Shown here piece after piece: positions 9,201 through 16,700 of a stretch of 33,216 nucleotides of DNA (its first letter is position 1; every line of letters starts with the position of its first letter). The stretch is from a bacterium (GTDB lineage Bacteria; Moduliflexota; Moduliflexia; Moduliflexales; JAUQPW01). Location of the stretch: assembly GCA_030550175.1 (NCBI GenBank), contig JAUQPW010000061.1:1-33216 (forward strand), in the 5' to 3' direction. Under the pieces are notes generated by a model. It ran no database searches. It was not told the DNA's origin and worked only from the letters and a program-made list of their open reading frames with translations. Made by a program: the position numbers and the translations under genes.

Positions 9201-9918
9201 TTCCGGGTTTGTAAATCTCCCGGATGATGAGCACCGAACGTTGGACAAGGGACAAAATCCAACGGATTACAAAAAACAACCCCAGCAAACCCCACACCAT
9301 GGGAAGCGAAAAAAGAGTTATCTCTAATACTCTCTGAACCTGATAACGTCGGAAACTGAGGGGAGAGGGGAAGAGCACATGGGAGGGAATTTTTTGTAGG
9401 GCAGGGGCGACTTTGAAATTTGTTCCTGAAGGTTGGATCCAGGCCATTTCCATACGGTAATAACCTCCAGCCTGAAAATACCTTACCCGAATTTCATGGA
9501 TCCCTCTCTCCAGTTGGATCTGCCCCCGTACTTCTTCCAACCCGTGGGTTCCGCCGTTGTCCACTACAAGCTGATCATCTATATACAACCAGGATCCGTC
9601 ATCCGAGCGGGTGGCAAAAGTATAAAGCCCGGAATGGGAAAGAGCAATAAAACCTCGCCATTCTACACTGAATCGATTACTGGAGAAAGCAGGACGGTGT
9701 TTTCGGAGAATCTCATCTGAAATTTCAGGATCAATCTGAGTAAATTGAGGGGTTCCCTTCCATTGAGGATTTGGGTAATAAACTCCTACCAGGCCATGGG
9801 TTAAAAGGAGCTTTGAAGCAAGTACATAAAAACCCACAGAGAGAAAGGCTAGACCGATCAGTACAACCAGTAGCAGTTTCCGCAAGGGAGGAACAGTACC
9901 TAATCCATTACCAGTCAT
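6223..9918 (-). CDS. YfhO-family membrane protein with N-terminal PA14 domain
   Basis: 1231 residues, preceded by AAGGA eight bases before the ATG. One membrane span (about 14-34) is followed by a PA14 domain at about 42-165 (GLVGVYYPN, SDDGSWLYIDDQLVVDNGG, HEIRVRYFQAGGY). PA14 domains are calcium- and carbohydrate-binding beta-barrels. A large polytopic region with many membrane spans follows, containing LPLWDPHTGLGTPLNAD, typical of YfhO and related GT-C proteins. Residues about 900-1010 form a beta-rich domain (GQTFIS...GKTFYFELTAP) also found in the adjacent glycosyltransferase. The end carries the YfhO signature SDPFYPGWRAYIDG and a last membrane span. In Firmicutes, YfhO proteins glycosylate lipoteichoic acid; here the acceptor is unknown. 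It lies 53 bases after the upstream gene and overlaps the downstream one. Confidence 0.88.
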   Translation of the reverse strand: MTGNGLGTVPPLRKLLLVVLIGLAFLSVGFYVLASKLLLTHGLVGVYYPNPQWKGTPQFTQIDPEISDEILRKHRPAFSSNRFSVEWRGFIALSHSGLYTFATRSDDGSWLYIDDQLVVDNGGTHGLEEVRGQIQLERGIHEIRVRYFQAGGYYRMEMAWIQPSGTNFKVAPALQKIPSHVLFPSPLSFRRYQVQRVLEITLFSLPMVWGLLGLFFVIRWILSLVQRSVLIIREIYKPGRSSSNLLLPGSGYQARSWMAIIVLFLVVCVFFYDMIFMRRTLLTTNLVPSTTPSGAYGYSGRRITTSPVMDPFASAWIHEPATHLTSLLYHRGILPLWDPHTGLGTPLNADMISTVFFPLSFLLYLTPHPAMWDFYLVLRIFLAGVLMYLFLRKVSQLDPLSALVGGMAYMFCGHMILHINIVFIHAAMLLPGLMYTTEKLYQEPGIKWAVLHGGMVGLVILGGHPEPSFFAMFFATGYFLMRCLFAEEGKHGRPFTSRSSDSSTLVLLFLRRLFCLAGSYGIGLLLCAIMVLPFLEFVQLSYLGRHDPNLLVGLWSLPPRDLILLVLPYFFGPLHQSWDGVVWDFQPGYLGFGVALLVILATLEGISFRKSHLFFTLMITFFLIQGYNLIQSFHDFVGHLPFFKVSHFTRYFPPELTFSAVVLMSTQLNRIRQGQYRGWLLGGLVLLSWFLIGLLWRVTYPRMVEKPNGTTILTDALWQTLPALVLGGLILLGLWLKSLKILAHTGFATLIGLGVIGELFILMPHDHMDRYPPFVEPPFVKFLKSDPETFRVYALDGYLYPNIPSAYELNGIGFVNGLINRRFWMFAANLIDKELYTNWFFTGGLPVGEIRNVDNRFFNLLNLKYVVTDKQGAPPYFHLESSVYPMGGGAVPADSLVPGVSIGQTFISHGDLCAIGLFFGTYQRFNTGRVLFKLKESPTSETSLYTTWIPMTDIQDNTYYTVSFPPILGSKGKTFYFELTAPEATVSNTVTLWTNQLDLYPEGQLYLNGRPVPGDAGFKVYSFASQASFEEVYDGEVKVYRNHRALPRAFIVHQAEVIWDPEPSIREAKVLERLKDDQFDLGRRIIVEKEPEEGRDGLIRLEDYNPTSTLPDPATLEDSSQARIVRYEPTRISIKTKAERPGFLVLSDPFYPGWRAYIDGKESEILLTDYFIRSVFLPSGEHDVLFKYEPTSYKVGAWLTLIGLSTFIATLSGTWILKVRNPNGCKEEDEG

Positions 9919-9971
9919 AGGTCATTCCTTATCAATTAACTATTCATTACCTGGGACGGGCTGTGTAGGAT

Positions 9972-12548
9972 TCAGATATAATAAGCTCTGAAGACGACTT
10001 GACCCCTGGATTTCCACCCTCGTTCATAGCCGGCAATGGGTTGGCAGCCAAACTGGATGGAAGAAGAGGATTCTGTACACCAAACGGAAATAGCCTCTTC
10101 CTTGGAAGAATCCGGGGATTCCAGGTAGAAATAATAGAGTTTTCCCTGGGAATCAGGTTGCTGTGGAAAAACAAAGGGATAAAACCGGTTGTCCCGAATC
10201 TCAGAAGCGTTAAGGGAAAGGGAGATAATTTTTTCTCCTTTTTTTCCACCTCTCCTGAGACAGAAAGTCAGGTTCCGGGTACTTCGTCTAAAATAGGTTG
10301 CAAATTTGATATCAATTCGATAAAGATTGGGATAGGAGGCAATAAAAGATTGACCAACCTGATTCTTACCCCATATGCCACAGGAAGGATATTCTGTCAA
10401 TTTTAATTGTTTTCTCCGTCGAGAGGTTCTCAGGTTGGCAAAGAACCCGAGGATATTAAGGGTATGGGAGTGGGAGGGGAGTATGGAAGAGGTTACACTT
10501 TTTTTTCCCTCCCTCCCTACTCCTATATTCCTACACTCCCATACTTCCATACTTTCTTTCTCGGACTTTCGTGGATTTTTACAAAATCTCATTAAAGGAC
10601 TTACGGCTTTTTCCCAGGTGAACTCTTTAGAAATGGCCTGAATATTACGGGTACAGCATTGTCTGAAATCTTCATCGTCCACCAGTTTTAAAATAGCAGT
10701 GGCCAAACCCTCTGCATCACCGGGTGCTACACTGAGTCCCAGTTGCTGAGAATCAATCCGGTAACTGAATGGGTCTCCCCTTGTGGTCAGGATGGGGAGA
10801 CCTGCCCAAATATAGTCCAGTATTTGATTTCTGGAAGAAAATTGAGCCACCAGACTGGCTGAGTGAATGCTGACGCCGATATCTGCCTCCAGAAGATAAT
10901 TCGGTTTCTCTTCATAGGAAACCCGAGGGCTAAAAAACACCACAGTATTGTATAAAGCAAAGGTTTTAGCCATATCGATGGCATCAAACAGCCTTTCTTG
11001 ACCCATGAAAAGAAGCTTAATATCTCTTCGTTCTCTACGAATTAAAACCATGGCTTTTAGGAGGGTTATAGGATCTAATCCTTCTATCGAACCTCCGGTA
11101 CCGGAAGCTTCAGCCGTCCAGATAAGAACTTTATCGGTGGGTTTGATACCCGGATAGACGCCTTTAAGTACCTGTCGGGAGTGGATAGGCCTCTCTTCTG
11201 GAATCCCGGAGGGAACTAAATCAATAAGATTTTTAAGGTATGGATCTTCTTCATAAACTCTGGCGGTAATCCGGTTTTGGGAGTAAAGCATTCCCAGCCA
11301 GAAGTCCCGTTGCGCTTCATGGGCATACAGGAAATAATCTCCTACCCGTAATAGGTGATTCAGTTGAGAGAGGTCTTCAGGACGGATCTGGATTTTGACA
11401 ACAGGATCTTTGGCTTTATCCAGGTTTTCCAGGAAGGGAGGAAGGGATAGATCGACCACAGAAACTTTTTCCAAAAATCCCGTGGAAGGAAACAAATCTA
11501 GAATCTGCCTTTGAAGGATGACTACCTCACAGGCATTCACATACTTTTTGAGGGTATTTTCATCTCCGGGACTACATCGGGCTAAATGAAGGTTTTCCGA
11601 TTCTTTGAAGGTATTTTCTTCTTGGGAACATATCCCAATGGTTACATGGGTTACCGGGAATAACTTGCTCAGCCTTCTGGCCATTTCATAAAATCGGGTT
11701 CCGACTTCGGGTATGCGATTTAAGCCTTCTTCAACGGATAAGAAGAGTATTCGAGTTTTGACAGCAGGTACTTCGGATTTATGAACCCGTACAACCGTTA
11801 AAATTCCATTTCCCTCACCTACGGGTCTTCCAATGGCATAATGCCCTATCGTTTCAATAACTTCCCATCCCAAATAGTCCATCAATGCCAGCATATCCTC
11901 CGGCCATTCCCAGGTATGAAAATGAATATCGATCTTGGTCCCCTCTTTAACCTGCTGTTTCAGAACGTTTCGAAACCCCTCGATTTTTTCCCAGAAGGAA
12001 TCGGCCTTTGAAGTAGGATCCGGCCCATTCAGAGAATCGGCCAGGACGGTTTTATCCCCCTGATCAGCCTCAATAACGGGAACAGAATAATTACACCACT
12101 CATCAATATGGGTAGGATCGGGATTACTTACATTCTTCTCGTAATCCTCGAGGAAATGGGACAGTGGAGTAACACTGCGGTATTTATCAAAGGTACGGCC
12201 TTTTTGTGGGACAACAATGAAAAGGACCCCCCCATCTCGAACGACCCGATACCATTCCTTAAGGGCCTTGATGGGATTGGGAAAGTGTTCCAGCATATGG
12301 GAGGCAATCAAAAAATCAAACTGATTATCTTGGAATTGATACAGGTTATCGGCCTCCATGACATAATCTACCCGATAGTGTTTACCTGCAAAATCGGTCT
12401 TGTTATCTACCAATACCGTATCAACACCTTTAACCGGATTATCCGAAGGACCTATCTCAACGCCTTTTCCCACACAGTATTTTTTTACTATTTCGTCGGT
12501 ATAGACCCAACCCTCTGGGGATGGAGAGGTCTGATGATCTTCGTTCAT
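9972..12548 (-). CDS. Methyltransferase-glycosyltransferase (GT4-type) fusion with C-terminal beta domain
   Basis: 858 residues. The N-terminal 230 residues look like a class I SAM-dependent methyltransferase: GVEIGPSDNPVKG is the SAM-binding loop, and FDFLIASHMLEHFPNP followed by VVRDGGVLFIVVP is typical of methyltransferase type-11 proteins. From about residue 255 a GT-B glycosyltransferase begins (TRILFLSVEEG), with a group-1 C-terminal half (LLFMGQERL, EADIGVSIH, WAGLPILTTRGDPF, GDAEGLATAILKLVDDE) to about 655. Residues about 665-697 are encoded by a palindromic DNA repeat and look unlike protein. Residues about 730-840 form a beta-rich domain (GQSFIAS...GKLYYFYLESP) related to one in the YfhO gene. 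No strong ribosome binding site is visible. It is probably the first gene of the cluster. Confidence 0.85.
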   Translation of the reverse strand: MNEDHQTSPSPEGWVYTDEIVKKYCVGKGVEIGPSDNPVKGVDTVLVDNKTDFAGKHYRVDYVMEADNLYQFQDNQFDFLIASHMLEHFPNPIKALKEWYRVVRDGGVLFIVVPQKGRTFDKYRSVTPLSHFLEDYEKNVSNPDPTHIDEWCNYSVPVIEADQGDKTVLADSLNGPDPTSKADSFWEKIEGFRNVLKQQVKEGTKIDIHFHTWEWPEDMLALMDYLGWEVIETIGHYAIGRPVGEGNGILTVVRVHKSEVPAVKTRILFLSVEEGLNRIPEVGTRFYEMARRLSKLFPVTHVTIGICSQEENTFKESENLHLARCSPGDENTLKKYVNACEVVILQRQILDLFPSTGFLEKVSVVDLSLPPFLENLDKAKDPVVKIQIRPEDLSQLNHLLRVGDYFLYAHEAQRDFWLGMLYSQNRITARVYEEDPYLKNLIDLVPSGIPEERPIHSRQVLKGVYPGIKPTDKVLIWTAEASGTGGSIEGLDPITLLKAMVLIRRERRDIKLLFMGQERLFDAIDMAKTFALYNTVVFFSPRVSYEEKPNYLLEADIGVSIHSASLVAQFSSRNQILDYIWAGLPILTTRGDPFSYRIDSQQLGLSVAPGDAEGLATAILKLVDDEDFRQCCTRNIQAISKEFTWEKAVSPLMRFCKNPRKSEKESMEVWECRNIGVGREGKKSVTSSILPSHSHTLNILGFFANLRTSRRRKQLKLTEYPSCGIWGKNQVGQSFIASYPNLYRIDIKFATYFRRSTRNLTFCLRRGGKKGEKIISLSLNASEIRDNRFYPFVFPQQPDSQGKLYYFYLESPDSSKEEAISVWCTESSSSIQFGCQPIAGYERGWKSRGQVVFRAYYI
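10462..10553. repeat. Palindromic GTATGGRAGT repeat inside the glycosyltransferase gene
   Basis: GTATGGGAGTG at 10462-10472 pairs with CACTCCCATAC at 10534-10544, and AGTATGGAAG at 10480-10489 pairs with CTTCCATACT at 10544-10553. The spacer contains an A/T run and CCCTCCCTCCC. Related words (GGAGTATGGAATAGG, ACACTCCCATACCCC) recur in the noncoding repeat at 15302-15439. It keeps the frame open and encodes residues about 665-697. Confidence 0.75.
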
Positions 12549-12558
12549 GGAATGTTGG

Positions 12559-12681
12559 TATCAACTTAATAGGTGGAGTACTTAGTTTTGCTTAACTTTT
12601 AAGCGGCCCTCATCCCCGGCCCCTCTCCCGAAGCTTCGCGAGAGAGGGGAGTAACAGCCCGTTCCATCCATTAAGTTGATA
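12559..12681. repeat. MITE-like palindromic element with 12-bp terminal inverted repeats
   Basis: TATCAACTTAAT at 12559-12570 is the exact reverse complement of ATTAAGTTGATA at 12670-12681. Inside is a G/C-rich hairpin (CCCTCTCCCGAAGCTTCGCGAGAGAGGG). The block ACTTTTAAGCGGCCCTCA recurs in opposite orientation near 31207-31224 together with flanking matches, so this is a dispersed family. It sits in the gap between the glycosylation cluster and a small exported protein gene. Confidence 0.75.
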
Positions 12682-12762
12682 GTTGATATAGATTCATTTT
12701 CATGTTTCTCCCCGATGATCTAGAGTCTTGATGATGAGATACATACCTGTCAAGCTAAGTAA

Positions 12763-13158
12763 TCACTTTTGGATTTCTGGAGTGGCCCAGATAACTTTCC
12801 CATCCTTATCCATCAAAGCCAGGCTGGGGTCTCCTTCATCGGAGAGGGAAATCCTCATCCGGGTTTTACCCGTTGCATCTATAAAAGCCAAACTTGGACT
12901 TCCGGCTTCTGATAAGATGAGTATGGCCCTGACTTTATCGTTTAAGAGCAGACCCGGTTGGTCGTTTTCTAATACCCCCCATCTACCATGAACCTTACCG
13001 GCCTCATCAAAAAGAAGGAAATCTTCCGAAGCAATAATTTTTTGAATCTGTGGGATATGATTGGCCGCATGTCCGCGCTCCTGAGAGGCTATAGCTCCAC
13101 CTGCGAAGCTGGAGAGGATTACCAGGATTATCAGGAAACCATATTGTCTACGACTCAT
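12763..13158 (-). CDS. Small exported protein with D-x-x-G-K beta repeats
   Basis: 131 residues with a strong ribosome binding site (AAGGAG six bases before the ATG). The N-terminus is a Sec signal peptide: SRRQYG, a hydrophobic core, then SSFAGGAIASQ with likely cleavage after ASQ or nearby. The mature part is built from short repeats of the form LLFDEAGKVHGRW, LAFIDATGKTRMRI and LALMDKDGKVIWAT, alternating with GxPSL turns. Proteins with this pattern occur in many bacteria with no assigned function; the repeats suggest a small beta-propeller or beta-solenoid fragment. It is divergent from rtcB, with 138 bases between them. Confidence 0.8.
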   Translation of the reverse strand: MSRRQYGFLIILVILSSFAGGAIASQERGHAANHIPQIQKIIASEDFLLFDEAGKVHGRWGVLENDQPGLLLNDKVRAILILSEAGSPSLAFIDATGKTRMRISLSDEGDPSLALMDKDGKVIWATPEIQK

Positions 13159-13296
13159 TTTAAACTCCTTTTCTATTTAAGAAAACAGTTTAAGATCTTT
13201 TTATGTAGCAAGGATTATGTTATATTATAATAATATGGGACTCTCAGAATAGGAGAGCAAAAAGATTAAAATTTTGAAAAAAGGAGATGTCAGCGT

Positions 13297-14754
13297 ATGG
13301 CGATTCCCGAATTTATCAAGAAAATTTCGGACACCATCTGGGAAATTCCACCTTCCTATAAAGAAGGAATGCGGGTTCCTGCCCGGATTTATGCCACCGA
13401 AGAACTCTTAACTGCCATGGATGAAGGGGTTTTTGACCAGATTACCAACGTCGCTACGTTACCGGGTATCCTTAACTATGCTTACTGTATGCCCGATGCC
13501 CACTGGGGTTATGGCTTTCCCATTGGGGGTGTGGCGGCGATGGATGCAGAGACTGGAGTGATTTCACCGGGGGGAATAGGTTTTGATGTAAATTGTGGAA
13601 TGCGTCTGGTCCTTACCAATCTAACCTACGAGGAAGTCAAGCCCCATCTTCAGGCTTTAGTGGATAACTTATTCAAACGCGTTCCGGCCGGAGTGGGTTG
13701 TACCGGGTTTATCAAACTTTCCCAGGACGAATTTTGTCGTGTGGTAGAGACCGGAGCCCAATGGTGTATAAAACATAACCTGGGATGGGAAGAAGATCTA
13801 ACCAGAACCGAGGAAAATGGATGTATCCAGGGAGCTGATGCATCAAAAATCAGTAAGAAAGCCATCGAACGGGGGAAAGATCAGGTAGGAACTTTGGGTT
13901 CCGGAAACCACTATCTGGAAATTCAGGTGGCCAAGCCTGAATATATCTTCGACCAGGAGCTGGCTAAAGCCTTTGGAATTACCATCCCCAATCAGGTGGT
14001 CATCATGTTTCATTGTGGTTCCAGGGGCTTCGGTCATCAGGTAGCTACCGATTACCTTCAGGCCTTTCTGAAGGTCATGGAAAGCAAATATAAGATTAAG
14101 ATTCTGGACCGTGAGCTGGCCTGTGCACCTTTTCATTCTCCAGAGGGGCAGGATTACTTTGCCGCCATGAAATGTGCCATCAACCTTTCCTTTGCAAATC
14201 GTCAGGTGATTCTCCATCGAATTCGAGAAGTATTTTCAGACATTCTCCACCGAAGCCCTGAAGATTTAGGTATGCATATGGTCTATGATGTGGCTCACAA
14301 CACGGCTAAATTAGAGAAATATGAAATTAATGGGGAGGTGCGAAACGTATTGGTTCACCGAAAGGGAGCCACCCGGGCCTTTGGTCCTAATATGGAAGGG
14401 ATTCCGGAAATCTATAAAAAGTTTGGGCAACCTGTCATTATTGGAGGGAGTATGGAAACCGGCTCCTATTTGTTAGTCGGTGTGGAAAGTGGTATTCAGA
14501 CTTTTTTCAGCACAGCGCATGGAAGCGGGCGTACCATGAGCCGTACGAAAGCTAAAAAGCAATTTCAGGGTAAAAAACTTCAAGAAGAGATGGCTCAACG
14601 GGGAATCTATGTTCGGAGTGTTTCGTTTGCCGGATTGGCCGAAGAAGCCGGAGGAGCCTATAAAAATGTGGATCAGGTAGTTGAAGCTACCGAACGAGCT
14701 GGAATCAGTCGACGTGTGGCTCGATTCATCCCCATCGGAAATGTAAAAGGTTAA
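13297..14754 (+). CDS. rtcB: RNA-splicing ligase RtcB
   Basis: 485 residues, the full length for RtcB. The enzyme joins 2',3'-cyclic phosphate or 3'-phosphate RNA ends to 5'-OH ends using GTP and manganese. Key features are visible: PDAHWGYGFPIGG, FDVNCGMR with the metal cysteine near residue 100, GSGNHYLE, HCGSRGFGHQ, VYDVAHNTAK with a metal histidine near residue 334, and TAHGSGR with the guanylylated histidine near residue 408. A C-terminal YKNVDQVV motif is also present. GGAG lies about ten bases before the ATG. The archease gene follows 101 bases downstream, so the two are probably co-expressed. Physiological substrates in bacteria include damaged tRNA or rRNA. An AT-rich TATATTATAATAAT tract at about 13220 could hold its promoter. 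Confidence 0.97.
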   Translation: MAIPEFIKKISDTIWEIPPSYKEGMRVPARIYATEELLTAMDEGVFDQITNVATLPGILNYAYCMPDAHWGYGFPIGGVAAMDAETGVISPGGIGFDVNCGMRLVLTNLTYEEVKPHLQALVDNLFKRVPAGVGCTGFIKLSQDEFCRVVETGAQWCIKHNLGWEEDLTRTEENGCIQGADASKISKKAIERGKDQVGTLGSGNHYLEIQVAKPEYIFDQELAKAFGITIPNQVVIMFHCGSRGFGHQVATDYLQAFLKVMESKYKIKILDRELACAPFHSPEGQDYFAAMKCAINLSFANRQVILHRIREVFSDILHRSPEDLGMHMVYDVAHNTAKLEKYEINGEVRNVLVHRKGATRAFGPNMEGIPEIYKKFGQPVIIGGSMETGSYLLVGVESGIQTFFSTAHGSGRTMSRTKAKKQFQGKKLQEEMAQRGIYVRSVSFAGLAEEAGGAYKNVDQVVEATERAGISRRVARFIPIGNVKG

Positions 14755-14782
14755 CTTTATACCCTTCAGATAAAAAGTCTTT

Positions 14783-14816
14783 CCTCCCTTCTCCTGCAGT
14801 TGCAGGAAAGAAGAGG
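14783..14816. other. Hairpin in the rtcB-archease gap
   Basis: CCTCCCTTCTCCTGCA faces TGCAGGAAAGAAGAGG across a two-base centre; 13 of 16 positions pair. There is no long T run directly after it. It could be a partial terminator, an RNA-processing site, or another copy of a palindromic repeat. Its location inside the likely operon means it may set the relative amounts of RtcB and archease. Confidence 0.5.
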
Positions 14817-14855
14817 TAAGGCTCTTTTAAAGGAGTCCTCTTACAAAAGATCAAA

Positions 14856-15287
14856 ATGCCTTATAAGTACCTTGAAGAGATAGCTATTGCCGATATAGCC
14901 TTTGAGGCGTGGGGATCCACACCGGAAGAGCTCTTTAAAGCCGCAGCCGATGCGACGATGAATGTTATGGTAGCCGATTTGAGTACCGTTGCAGATAGAG
15001 AAAAGCGAAGGATCGAGCTGGAAGAGGAGAATCTGGATTTGCTGTTGTTTAATTTTTTACAGGAATTGATTTATTACAAAGACGCCCAAAGGCTCCTCCT
15101 CCGGGTCGATAATATCCATATCGAAAAAACCCAGAAGGGTTTTAAGCTTCAAGCAGAAGCGCATGGGGAAGAGTTAAACCCGGAAAAACATGATCTTCGG
15201 GTGGATGTAAAAGCTGTCACCCTTCATCAATTTCAGGTTAAAAAAACCTCTGAAGGATGGTGGGCCCAGGTTATTTTGGACATTTAA
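14856..15287 (+). CDS. Archease, RtcB activator
   Basis: 143 residues, matching the archease family length. Archease accelerates guanylylation and multiple turnover of RtcB and binds calcium or another divalent metal at acidic residues. Recognisable blocks are IADIAFEAWGSTPEELFKAAADAT near the start, LLLFNFLQELIYYKD in the middle, and EKHDLRVDVKAVTLHQFQV near the end, where the aspartate, lysine and histidine pattern is conserved. It ends with a hydrophobic ILDI, as is usual. The ATG is the only plausible start in frame. AAAGGAG lies about 19 bases upstream, farther than usual. Location directly after rtcB matches the known pairing. Confidence 0.94.
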   Translation: MPYKYLEEIAIADIAFEAWGSTPEELFKAAADATMNVMVADLSTVADREKRRIELEEENLDLLLFNFLQELIYYKDAQRLLLRVDNIHIEKTQKGFKLQAEAHGEELNPEKHDLRVDVKAVTLHQFQVKKTSEGWWAQVILDI

Positions 15288-15301
15288 ACTTCAGTTCATG
15301 G

Positions 15302-15439
15302 CCTGTGGTCCGTTATTCTCTGGAAACCATACGTATAGTCTGAAATATTATGTATAGGAGTATGGAATAGGAGAGAACAGGTATCTATACCCCCACACTC
15401 CCATACCCCCCCTACTTCCAGGAGAACAACGGATCATAG
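15302..15439. repeat. Palindromic repeat element with imperfect terminal inverted repeats
   Basis: GGTCCGTTATTCTC at 15307-15320 pairs with GAGAACAACGGATC at 15422-15435 (12 of 14). Between them are GGAGTATGGAATAGG and ACACTCCCATACCCC, words shared with the repeat at 10462-10553. The left edge, CCTGTGGTCCGTTA (15302-15315), is repeated exactly at 16649-16662. Together the two copies bracket the deacylase gene. Confidence 0.65.
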
Positions 15440-15457
15440 ACTACGAACCCAGAATAA

Positions 15458-16492
15458 ATGACAAAGACCCAGGTTTACACAGATATTGATTACGACAAGG
15501 AAGGTAAACAACAGGGATATTTAAGAATTCCTCATTCCAGGGATAGCTCAGGATGGGGAAATCTTTTTATACCGATAACCGTTATTAAAAACGGTCGAGG
15601 ACCCACCGCACTTATTGTTGCCGGTAACCATGGCGATGAGTTTGAAGGGCAAGTTTGTATCATGAAATTGGCCCGATCTTTGAGACCGGAAGAGGTCAAT
15701 GGCCGGATTATCTTGATTCCGGCTCTGAATTTTCCTGCAGCTAAAGCCGGGAAACGATTATCGCCCGTAGACGGCAAAAACATGAACAGATCCTTCCCGG
15801 GGGAAAGACAGGGTACGATGACCTCCATTATTGCCCATTATGTAACACATTTTCTCCTTCCCATCTCAGATATTATCTTAGACCTCCACTCCGGGGGTTA
15901 CTCCATGCAGTTTATTCCCTGTGCTTTAATGCATAAAGTAGAAAACCCCGATCAGTATAAAAAGATGTTGGAGGCGCTTCTTGTCTTTAATGCACCTATT
16001 GGTTTTCTCATGCGAGAAGTTGCCGGAGAGGGGCTTTTGAACGAGGAAGCAGAAAAAATGGGCAAGATTGTAATCGGGACCGAGCTGGCCGGAAGTGGAC
16101 AGGTTTCCCCGACTGCTTTGAAAATTGCCGAAGTAGGCACCCGTAATGTCCTTATCCATTTCGGTTTGTTAAACGGTGAGATAATTACCCGGGAATCCCA
16201 GGGTCTCCCACCTACCCGTCTGGTAGAATCTCCTAATCGGAAAGACTATGTCATGTCCCCCGCCGATGGGATCTACGAGTCCTTCTATGAGCTGGGTACG
16301 GAAGTCAAAAAGGGTCAACCCATCGGTCAGGTTCATTTTTTAGACCGCGTGGACTGGGAACCGGAAGAGGTAAGAGCCGAAAGTGATGGACTCATGATTT
16401 GCAGACGAGGTCCCGGTCTGGTAGAGAGGGGAGACTGCGTGGCCGTAATGGCCAGGGATGTTAAAAACTCTGGGTCATGGATAAAGGAATAG
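15458..16492 (+). CDS. DoeB-like zinc deacylase (AstE/AspA family)
   Basis: 344 residues of the succinylglutamate desuccinylase/aspartoacylase family, a branch of M14-like zinc hydrolases. Zinc ligands are H58 and E61 in GNHGDEFEG and H144 in LDLHSGG; a likely catalytic glutamate is E209 in GTELAGSG. The words IPALNFPAAKAGKRLSPVDG and NMNRSFPGERQGT are close to the N-acetyl-diaminobutyrate deacetylase DoeB group of ectoine degradation. The final 90 residues (SPADGIYESFYELGTEVKKG) form the usual beta domain. No ectoine genes are adjacent, so the substrate may be another N-acyl amino acid or amide. No strong ribosome binding site is visible. The gene is flanked by a repeated CCTGTGGTCCGTTA. Confidence 0.87.
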   Translation: MTKTQVYTDIDYDKEGKQQGYLRIPHSRDSSGWGNLFIPITVIKNGRGPTALIVAGNHGDEFEGQVCIMKLARSLRPEEVNGRIILIPALNFPAAKAGKRLSPVDGKNMNRSFPGERQGTMTSIIAHYVTHFLLPISDIILDLHSGGYSMQFIPCALMHKVENPDQYKKMLEALLVFNAPIGFLMREVAGEGLLNEEAEKMGKIVIGTELAGSGQVSPTALKIAEVGTRNVLIHFGLLNGEIITRESQGLPPTRLVESPNRKDYVMSPADGIYESFYELGTEVKKGQPIGQVHFLDRVDWEPEEVRAESDGLMICRRGPGLVERGDCVAVMARDVKNSGSWIKE

Positions 16493-16563
16493 GAGATGAG
16501 GGGGTAGAAAGTCCAGAAGCTGCCTCTACTGATTTAATTTTGAAGTTCACCGCTGTAAGTAAG

Positions 16564-16587
16564 GGCAGGTTTGAAACCTGCCTTTAT
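16564..16587. terminator. Bidirectional terminator-like hairpin
   Basis: GGCAGGTTT and AAACCTGCC pair around a single G (16564-16582), followed by TTTAT. It lies between two converging genes and could end transcription of the deacylase. Confidence 0.55.
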
Positions 16588-16648
16588 AGCCCTGGAAATT
16601 TCTGACAATATGTCTTCTTCTCTAAGAAATTGACACGATGGTCTATTA

Positions 16649-16690
16649 CCTGTGGTCCGTTAGTCCGGGCGACTGACCGGTCGCCCCTAC
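16649..16690. repeat. Repeat block with GGGCGAC hairpin
   Basis: CCTGTGGTCCGTTA at 16649-16662 is identical to the left edge of the element at 15302. It is followed by GGGCGACTGACCGGTCGCCC, where GGGCGAC pairs with GTCGCCC. It lies directly after the stop of the REC-LOV-GGDEF-EAL gene, so it may also act as that gene's transcription end. Confidence 0.55.
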
Positions 16691-16700
16691 CGCTTTCCGC

